Source: Scolanthus callimorphus (Eukaryota; Cnidaria; Anthozoa; Actiniaria; Edwardsiidae). From it: a stretch of 64,000 bases of DNA. The notes under the pieces were generated by a model. The model was not told the DNA's origin and did no database searches. It saw only the letters and a list, made by a program, of their open reading frames with translations. Where the stretch lies: positions 25,069,387-25,133,386 of the forward strand of contig CM066918.1 in the NCBI GenBank assembly GCA_033964015.1, in the 5' to 3' direction. The translations under genes and the position numbers were made by a program. Within the stretch, counting starts at the first letter, position 1, and the number at the start of each line of letters is the position of its first letter. This document shows, piece by piece, positions 55,930-64,000 of the stretch.

Positions 55930-57190
55930 TCTGGCAGTGACCACCCTCAGTGTCTGTGCTTATGACCGCTTGGCTGCCAGTGGCGCCGTTGAGACCCAGC
56001 GCAATTCAGCTTACGAGCTGCAAGTCTGGGAGTCGGTCTCAAACATTTATATCCATTTAAAATACTGTATTCATAGCGAGGTAAAAAAACAACTTTTTAC
56101 CCTTGCGGTTAGGGAAGCCTTTTGCGCGTTCTGCGGTGCTGCTTTGCACAAGAAGATTATTAATCAGTACACAAAATGAGTTTACAGTTGGAAAAACAAC
56201 AAAAGATCAATTCCCATAGCAACCTTTTTTGAACTAGGTGTACATAGATAACCAGGACATTGCACCGAGAAACAATCCCCTAACCTCACGAGGAGTGCAA
56301 TTGATTCTTAAAGTGATACTATAAACTAATTACGATTCTGAGACGGCAATATCACAAAATATTGACGGCTAGTTGGGAGAAAATATTTCCGTACTTATAG
56401 CGCAGAGTCGCGGAGTGACGGAGCCAAATACGTGACAATATTTTCTTCTCCGCCAATATGATGTGGTATTTGCTTCTCAAAATCGTAATTTGTTTTGTAT
56501 CGCGATTCTTGATGATTTTCTTGGGGACATCGCAAGAAGCCTTATTTTTGCCCATTAGTGCGCGCTCTCACGCAATCACAACGGCTTTTCGCATGAGCTC
56601 TGTCCATCTTTTTCGGCGAAAAAATTTCTGCCATCGTTATACTTCTGGGAGTTTTCATGGAAAGCTTAGCTAGTGTCACATTCGGAGACAAAATCCAAGA
56701 TGGCGGGCGTGTGCCGATGACAGAATCTAATCTGTACCACAGGAAACTTTCTTGATCCTGTGTTCGTCTCCGAATTTTCTGATGTTTCCCCGTGTATAAA
56801 TAAAGTATGGATGTATGTGTTCCTTTTGATATAAAAGGACGTCTGTGGGTGATTTGCGAAAGAATAACAGGAAATGATATGAGCCTTGTTTTAGACTATA
56901 TAGTACTGTATTCAAATAATAGCCATACTATAGATGCTGTGTGTTGATGGGGTTCTCGCGAATGCCGATTTATCTTATCGTTCTCCAAAAGACAGTGCGA
57001 AAATTGGCTTTCTATTTTCTAAATATACGTTTTTGAATATATAAGCTCACGATTTTATACTCAAGTGGTCCTTTAATAGCCAAAGACAAAATTCAAAATT
57101 CATTTGAGGATGCATGATCTTTAGATAAGGATACGACTCTCAAGCGCGCGCTTTTTATCCGATTTCTTTACGCAATAATCAAATTATAAA
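55930..57190. other. Intergenic, no gene seen
   Basis: AT-rich, with a TTGAACTAGGTGTACATAGA block at 56229 that echoes the edge of the MITE in the caspase intron. Short frames have no domain. Confidence 0.45.
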
Positions 57191-57355
57191 ATAACTGCGA
57201 TAGTACGTGCACTCTGATTGGTCCAAATCAATGCTCTATTTCACCGATAAAGTAATGGTTCTCCCCCGCTAGATCATAAAAGCATTACAGCACAACGTTC
57301 TTTGACTTTATCGGCGAATAGAGCACTTATAATGTTGGGATACTCGAAACATTAT
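57190..57355. repeat. Half copy of the 17205-17470 fold-back family
   Basis: CTCTGATTGGTCCAAATCAA, ACCGATAAAGTAATGGTT and GACTTTATCGGCGAATAGAG correspond to the left half of the 17-kb element; the right arm is missing. Confidence 0.65.
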
Positions 57356-57865
57356 CGTCATAAAAAGGCCCAAAATTTTGCACATTTTGAAGAAGAGTAG
57401 CCGCTGTCACACATAAAAAATCCAATGTTTGTTCTCGGTATGAAGAATTCAACAGCTTAGTTCAAACTTGCAAGCGAATCAGATTGTGTTATTAGTGAGA
57501 CTTTATATCACAAATTTCTTGTTTCACGTAATCCTTTACAAAATAGCCCTCCTACAGTTTCTAAACGGGCACTCCCTCTTTATATTTCAAATTTTCATTT
57601 CTTATATTCTAAATAGTAAATAGACAAATCTGGTCTAATATTCAATTAAAAAAAAAACTGATAAAAGAGTGCAGGTATATTGAAGAAAACTTATGCCACA
57701 GTTCTACTGCTTAAAAAATCTTTTGCGAAATGCATAAAATTAAGCAGCACATAATGGGCAAAAAAGTGTCTCATTTTGTTGATATCTTTTGTTGATATCT
57801 GTTGAAGACTTCGCAAGGGAAAACGTGTTGAAAATGGGCACCAAACATCGCATTCATTATCATTG

Positions 57866-57890
57866 AACAACAACAACAACAACAACAAAA
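57866..57890. repeat. (CAA)n microsatellite
   Basis: About seven CAA units, followed by AAAAAAGCG. Confidence 0.8.
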
Positions 57891-58151
57891 AAGCGAAAAA
57901 AGACAGGGGTAGTTTCCCATCCTCAAACCAATCGGAATGCATGGCCCGAGGATATTAGTTTCGAGATCCCGTGCTGCTCCGTCGAGGTCCCGTCTCTCAA
58001 TACATTACACCAAAGCTGATCAGGAGGGACGAACCGCAGGCCGGCTGGTCAAAGCAAAGACTATTCTTACTACAGCATGATATATAATCCCACTCATGAT
58101 TGTAAACTGCACTTGTAAACTGCACTACAATCCGCCAATTTACTGTGTTGG

Positions 58152-58320
58152 CAGGGCCGTAGCTAGCATAGGGTCAGAGGGGACACTTGCCCCCCCAGCG
58201 AAGTAAAATTTTTAGTGTCAACAAGTGGGGAAAAACCTGCTTCTTGCCCCCCCCCCCCCCCCCGCCCCCAGCAAAAAAAAAGAATGACGAAGGTCTGCCC
58301 CCCCCCCCCCCCAAGTCCAA
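58152..58320. mobile_element. GGGCCGTAGCTA-type MITE, copy 2, with poly-C tracts
   Basis: CAGGGCCGTAGCTAGCATAG start, TTTTTAGTGTCAACAAGTGG core and two C runs as in the copy at 52815. The right end was lost against the adjacent MITE at 58326. Confidence 0.6.
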
Positions 58321-58325
58321 AACAC

Positions 58326-58587
58326 CGTTGCATCCCGACCCACTTTTTCAAAAACATAAAATTATGTTTTGATTTTTGACTTTGTTCTGACTTCCGCCAA
58401 TCAAACTATGTGAGCCAATCTCTTGCCCTGTTTCGCCTAGTGCCAGTCCCTGAACTCTCCTTCGCAGCTCCGTCGCGACGGAAAGCCAGGCGAGACTGCA
58501 CTGGGCGAAATGAGGACACGAATCTGATTGGCTTACAAGATTTGACTGGCGGAAAAATGATTTGAAAACGCAGGTCGCGATGCAACG
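58326..58587. mobile_element. MITE with CGTTGCATC.CGACC ends
   Basis: CGTTGCATCCCGACC at the left and GGTCGCGATGCAACG at the right are inverted. The inner pair CTTCCGCCAATCAAACTATG / TCTGATTGGCTTACAAGATT is looser. A shorter relative is at 22037-22215. Confidence 0.75.
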
Positions 58588-58599
58588 TATTTTAGCTGT

Positions 58600-59850
58600 A
58601 ACTCAGTAGTATCTTATCCATAAAATCCACTTTCGAGCCTCCTTAAGGAAATTCGCCATCTAAAGTATAAACCGATTTTACCAAAACACCACTCGATTGA
58701 AGGAACATGTTTACGCGAGAGGACAGAAATGAGTGAAATATTAAAACACCCTTAATACACATAGGGGATCACATTGAATGATAACAGGATGAAGTCAAAG
58801 GCGGATATTCACTTAATTATTTTCAAGCACCCATTCTACGAAACTTAAGTAGATCCACATTGTTTTGGCGTATTTTCCCAGGCTTTTAAGCTCATTTTTA
58901 CATGCAAGCCAACATCCTACATGCTTAATAAATTACTCATTCTTACAATGATCTTTTATTATTTTTTTCCTTTAACCTTAATCGTTTCATAGCTAAAACA
59001 TTAGTTCGATCATAAAATAAATAGCAAAAATGCCTGTCCAACTTTTTTTTTTTGCAAAATATTCAACTAAAAAGAGCTCAGATATTGTGTTTGTTTCTTA
59101 ATAAATGGATGGTTCAATGTTGTTTTCTTTTTCGTAAAAAAGAGAGAAGAGAAGAATGAATAAAATGTATGCATTTCCTAGTGAGATTTTAGCTAATAGC
59201 CTGGTGGTTTCTTTGCTCAAATCACAAACAAAGTCTAGTTTTGTAAAGTCTATAGGCCACGTAAATTAAATAGAACACAGCGGTGGCCTTATTCAAGAAA
59301 ACGCACAAGCGCACGCAAGGCAAACCTCTTCGCCTGAGTGGCTTTCTCACGATGTGTGTGACCCAAATAGAAAATAAACAAAAGCTATTTACTATCCTTT
59401 TATACTGTCATAGGACTTCAATAAATAAGCGTTTCCTTGTCATTGAACTGGAAAGGCAAATTAGCATTCTTTATTGATGTGTTCAGACGATTTGGAGAGG
59501 TAGAAAACATTAGCATATTGTGCCACTTTCGAGTCTCTCTAAGTCAACAATGTGTCAAATTCCCCGAAGTTTAAGTATTTTTTAGTGGTAAAGTCTGGAG
59601 TTAATGGAATTCTCAAGGTAACAAGTCTTGGATTCACAGTGAAATGGGCTTCTTACGACCTCGAATCAATCATGAACATTGTAGAAGAAAGGAAATGTCC
59701 TCAGAAAAACAACCTCACTAAACTAACTAACCTTCAACCAACAAGCATATTGTGCTGTCTTGCAGATAATTCTACAAATTTAAAATCAGGAAACCCTGAT
59801 TGACTCTAACGTGGTTTTTGAGGAAGACGTTGCCGGTGGATATTCATTTT
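58600..59850. other. Intergenic upstream of the cadherin-like gene
   Basis: No domain is recognised in the short frames, including an 83-codon plus-strand frame at 59552-59803. The promoter of the downstream gene is expected in the last few hundred bases. Confidence 0.4.
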
Positions 59851-59854
59851 GCTA

Positions 59855-62800
59855 ATGGCGGTTTTAAGGAAGGTTTACCGATGGGTATTCATATGCGCTT
59901 TCTTCCCTAATTTAGTTGAAGGTAAGTTATCACCAGCTCGCGTTGTTGGCGGCCGCTAGCTTAAATTTGCATGCAAAACAGCAATATATTCTAACATAAT
60001 GGCGTGGATACGTAGCTCAATTTCGGTGTTTTATTAAAGAATAGAAAGAAAGAGAAACAGCATTAGATTCTAGAGAAAAACACATCGAACAAGTCAACAA
60101 CAGAGCAACTGCGAAACCCGCATTAGCATTTCGATGAGTATTTTATTTTTTTATCTAAGTTTAAAAGAAGAGTAGAGGCGTTTACATAGCGGCCTACTGA
60201 TCAGTTCAGATAAAAGTTAGGTGTGATGAAGAAAAAACACGTACATCATGCTTGCGATGAGTTTTCATGTTTGTTATGAAAATATAGAAATGTTTATGGG
60301 CAAATAATTGGCTGACTTTTGCTCTGGAATTAATTAAAGATTCTCAGTTCACAAAGTGCTCCGGCACATCGGTTGTTATGACTAACCTACGCATTTTCCA
60401 ACTTCTTGTGTTTCTATGCTTGCACAGGCTTCCAGGCTAATGATTTGTGTGAAGAATTCACGGTAAAAGAACTGAGAATGAACGATGATAGTTTAAAATC
60501 ACAAATTTTAATTGTTCTGCAATAATTTGCTACTTCGGGTCTTCAGAGCGCCGTATTAAATCTTGAACAATCTTAGGCGATCTTAGAAGATCTTGTGATT
60601 TTCATTCTATATTTCATGTTGCGATCTTGATCGAGTTCAGTTCACTTGAGTTCAAACCCCGGCCAGACGAACACACAGGGTCTTTTTGTAAATACTTGAG
60701 GAGAAGGTGCTGCCTTTGCTCTAATATCTGCAAATGGTTAGACCTTCGCGTCTTCTCGGATAAGGATATGACACTACACTAACCGAGGGGGACATTGGGG
60801 AGGTACAGAAACCGCAAAACCGCCCAAAAATTACACCAAAATCGCAGCACTAAGTTGAACTGGTTATGATCCGTACTGAGTTCAAATAACTACTATTTCA
60901 CTCTCATAGGGGGTTGCGACCCCCACAACCCCTCCCCTTGTGACCCGCCCCTGGGGATGGACCATCCTCAAGAGTAGCACTGGATATCATTGCAGAACGA
61001 TTCTTTCGAATATATTTTCTATGCGGTCGCGGTAAGGTCGTCTAGGTTTGGACGTGATATCTATAAAATGGGAAGGGGGTAAAATTGCGCAAGTTTGCTT
61101 ATTTGATGTGCAGCTTTTTTTAAAGATTTCACAAGCTTATAAACATCCCAAGTATTCATTTTGTTTTCCATTATTTTGGAGGTAATTTATGATTATTTAT
61201 ACTGTAAAAGAACTAAAGATTTTGATATGATATCAGTTACAAATTAGAAAAATATAGTGTTGTATTTATAAATATAAGACTTGGCAATAGGTTGGCCTAC
61301 TTTTTCTTACGCACTCACTCAGCAGATCCAAGAGTACATAAATAAGAGTGTACATCATGATAATAGGGCGTGAGAGAACCTTTAGACAGACTTAGTTATT
61401 TTTAGATTGGTACTTAGTCTTCTAAAGTCACGCACAGAGAACAACAAAAGGCATAAAACAATAGGCCTAATTAAAGAATATAGTCTTGCAAGAGCGTGCG
61501 TATCGGTTGAGCGGTTGTAAATACCAAAGCTTTAATGAGCTACTGATGAAATGAATTTGATTGGCTTCAAAAACAATAGAATTATAATTCAGCGAAAAAA
61601 ACAGTTCTAAAAATAGCTAGGTCTGTGCAAAGGATCTCTCACGAATACTGTATCGGAGTTGTTCACTCTTAATTATGAACTCTTGGCAGATCTTATATGG
61701 CTACGGAGGCTCCACGCTATCTGCTGAGCTCTATTCTCGCAAAGACAACCAGTCTATTGTTGTATTTACATATGAAAACATCTACGAAAAAGTGAAATTC
61801 CGTTTTTGATGAACCATCGAGAGTGAAAGAATGAGCATACAAATCAACATGCGAGCCACCTTAACAAATAACCGATATGATTGTAGGTGCTGTTCCTCGT
61901 TTTACACCTCCTATTTGGTTTAAAAGTCTACCTGAGGTGACAACGAAAGCAGGTGAGGAGCCATTGATGTATTTATAAAGGACCGGCATTATGTCCCTGG
62001 GGTACTCCCCTGAGAGTCATTCTCCGTTCCCCAAGGTCACGCTCCATTCAAATGCCCCAAAGACTGGAACAGTGTGTTTCCCAAACTCCGGACGATTTTT
62101 CGTTTAGCGCTATAACATTTCGGAAAAGTCCTAACAGTTTGAAAGTTTGTAAGCGGTAAGTTAAAATGATTTCTGATATAAACAGCGTAAAGACACTCAT
62201 TTTTCTCTAAATGATTAGCAACAATGTGGTAATATTCTGTTGTTCAAAAATCCAACTACGGACAATTTGCCCAAACTCCGGACACAAACTGCAGAAGTTA
62301 TTTTCACCGTCGCGACGAAAACCCAGTTCACTGCACTAGCCAAACAAGGTAAGGACCTGATTGGCTTAGATGGTTTGACTGACCTAGACTGCTTGCAGTT
62401 CCTTTTCGCGAACGTCTGTGACAACGTGCGAATGAAAAGCCATTTTCACGGATGTTCGCCAAAGAAGAGACTGCAAGCAGTCTATTACGACTAACCAAAC
62501 AGAAAAAGCAAAATCCACAGCATCGACAGCATCCACGTCCACAGCATCCACATCCACAGCATCGACATTTTACAGCGTGAAACAACGGTTTTGGCTAATA
62601 TTTAACAATTAGACCTCAAGGCCGAATGTGCTATGATGAATAGACCATGAGGCCGAAGGCCGAATGGTCTATTGATATCATAGCACATGAGGACGAGAGG
62701 TCTAATTGTTTTAGTATAAACCAACTAGTTGGTCAGTTTTGGCAATGAATTCCATTATTTTATGTTGCAAAAATCAAGTTTTCTTGCAAAGAAAGGTGGT

Positions 62801-63580
62801 GGTTTTGCCAGGCACGGTCTATCACTAATAGACCATTAGTAGCTCAGCCAATCAGAATGCAGGATTTGTAGTAGACCATTAGTTGGTTTATACTAAATAG
62901 ATTTAGTCACTGGCTAAAAGCGGAGCTCCCGGTTACATATTTTTCTGTTAACGGACGCGCAGTATTTTCCCGCCGAAATGAAATACGGTTTTTGGGTTGC
63001 CTGTGGTAGGGGCGCGCAGACACGGACGCGCCCCCGATACCCAAATGGGAATACCGCTGAACCGTGAAAAATGAAGTCGATCGTAAACCGGAGTTCTATT
63101 GTATTCTTCCTGCGAGGAAATCCTCTTTCAGAATGACAGTATATTTTATGTCATTTCAGGGACCTACCTTCAACAGTTTAATGCAACAGACACTGATGGT
63201 GACCCTATCACGTACAGTCTCCAAACCGAGGCTAAGGAATGGCTGAGCATTAATAGCACCAATGGGAGGACTTGGATCATTAAGACACTAGACAGAGAGG
63301 TAAAATGTCAGTGAAATCATTTCTTTTGAAAATATCCCCCCCCCCAAGTCATTTAAAAAACAAACAAAGTTTTCGTAGAATGCAGGGGCTAAAAATATAA
63401 TAGCACATTGTGCGTGCGCGTTGATTTCCCCCGCCCAAAGTTGCAGACGTTTCGCTCAACTGTTATCAACCAATGAAAATGTTGGACGCGCGCGTGATTT
63501 TAACATGGATGTAATACAGGACATGACAATTCCTTTGTGTAGTCAGTCCTTTTATTTTAAGCCCGGCTTGAAATACAATG

Positions 63581-63622
<42 letters not shown>

Positions 63623-63763
63623 GCGGCGGCGTGACATCATCATGATCATCATATCTTGATCTATGATCTGATCTCATTTTAATTTGTGTATTTGTCCATT
63701 TCAAAGGCACTGAGCACTGGCAGACTTGACACTGAAGTGTACGCAGATGCCAACGGAGATCGG
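59855..63763 (+). CDS. 5' exons of a cadherin-like secreted/membrane protein (partial, runs off the window)
   Basis: Four, possibly five, exons are proposed. Exon 59855-59921 has ATG and a signal peptide (VYRWVFICAFFPNLVEG). Exon 60428-60462 is short and continues in phase (FQANDLCEEFT). Exons 61887-61952, 63160-63299 and 63707-63763 join in phase and read PRFTPPIWFKSLPEVTTKAG, FNATDTDGDPITYSL, WLSINSTNGRTWIIKTLDRE and GRLDTEVYADANGDR. That is a cadherin-type repeat with the Asp-rich calcium sites (DTDGD) and LDRE motif. The junction from exon 60428-60462 (ends in phase 0) to 61887 (needs one base) does not fit, so an exon is missing or the first two exons belong to another transcript. Probable role: calcium-dependent adhesion or an extracellular matrix receptor. 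Confidence 0.65.
62385..62484. mobile_element. TAGACTGCTTGCAGT MITE, compact copy
   Basis: 100-bp element with perfect 15-bp inverted ends (TAGACTGCTTGCAGT / ACTGCAAGCAGTCTA) and GCGAACGTCTGTGAC / CACGGATGTTCGCC inner pairing. It is the clean version of the interrupted element at 16623-17152. Lies in an intron of the cadherin-like gene. Confidence 0.85.
62510..62572. repeat. CCACAGCATC minisatellite
   Basis: Six or so variants of ATCCACAGC / ATCGACAGC in tandem. Confidence 0.75.
62605..62895. mobile_element. Fold-back element with AATTAGACCTCAAGGCCGAATG arm
   Basis: CAATTAGACCTCAAGGCCGA pairs with TGAGGACGAGAGGTCTAATTG; ATGAGGCCGAAGGCCGAATG is palindromic. Flanking AGTAGACCATTAG..GGTTTATACTAA blocks and the CCAATCAGAATGCAGGA segment relate it to 38140-38640. 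Confidence 0.55.
63300..63706 (+). other. Cadherin-like gene intron with CAT/CAG microsatellite
   Basis: (CATCAT)n then (CAG)n, about eight CAG-type units, lie at about 63585-63632. This trinucleotide tract is in an intron in this model, not coding. Confidence 0.6.
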
Positions 63764-63934
63764 GTAATTATATGATCCCAGACTTGCCAGTCCGAAAACA
63801 GGAAGGAATACGCAACGCAGATTTGTTGGATTGCCGCTCGTTTCAATTGTTCAAACGGTTCAAACGTGAATTTGGGCAACATGACAGCCGCCAGAATCTG
63901 ACATGACATGCTATCAGTATTGGATCAAGGGGTT

Positions 63935-63957
63935 GTGGGGGGGGGGGGGGGGGGGTT
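63935..63957. repeat. Poly-G tract
   Basis: G homopolymer of about 20 bases downstream of the last exon seen. Confidence 0.8.
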
Positions 63958-64000
63958 GTGTTAGCACTGCTTATATTTGATGCACTGACGTAAATGCAGC

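Noticed and set aside
62240..62585. ORFs around 62.2-62.6 kb including a Cys-rich minus-strand frame
   Set aside because: Explained by the compact MITE at 62385-62484 and the CCACAGCATC minisatellite.
63585..63632. CAG tract as a coding polyglutamine
   Set aside because: It lies between two phase-compatible cadherin exons and so is intronic in this model.

Overview
The window looks like nuclear DNA of a non-bilaterian or early-branching metazoan, most likely an anthozoan cnidarian (coral or anemone). This is an inference. The host genes are intron-rich animal signalling genes (a CARD caspase, a BMP type I receptor, a class A GPCR, a cadherin-like surface protein). The intergenic DNA is AT-rich and crowded with short inverted-repeat elements (MITEs), a BEL/Pao retrotransposon, LINE and Penelope-like fragments, and homopolymer G/C tracts. 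There are no operons or bacterial features.

Layout. 0.7-3.9 kb (- strand): a complete four-exon CARD-caspase gene of about 395 codons. 4.5-4.8 kb: a MITE. 5.0-15.4 kb: a BEL/Pao LTR retrotransposon with apparently identical 192-bp LTRs, several frameshifts, and a 4.5-kb DNA transposon nested in it (17-bp perfect terminal inverted repeats, 8-bp target duplication). 15.4-21 kb: nested MITEs and palindromes, no convincing gene. 21.0-32.1 kb (- strand): a complete BMP type I receptor gene with seven coding exons. Its introns carry MITEs, and its transmembrane exon seems to lack one base. 22.3-23.1 kb lies inside that gene and is a MITE interrupted by the 3' end of a Penelope-like element. 32.7-33.8 kb: a three-copy local repeat. 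34.5-35.7 kb (-) and 37.2-37.9 kb (+): dead LINE fragments. 38-53 kb: gene-poor, with minisatellites, a 94-bp palindrome and many MITE families. 53.8-55.1 kb (+): an intronless GPCR. 55.7-59.8 kb: a SINE-like repeat and more MITEs. 59.9-63.8 kb (+): the first exons of a secreted or membrane cadherin-like protein that runs off the window.

The four host genes have no obvious shared pathway. Exon models were built by hand from splice sites and phase continuity. The receptor and caspase models are phase-consistent across all junctions, apart from one base in the receptor. The cadherin-like model has one unresolved junction. No statement here rests on a database search.
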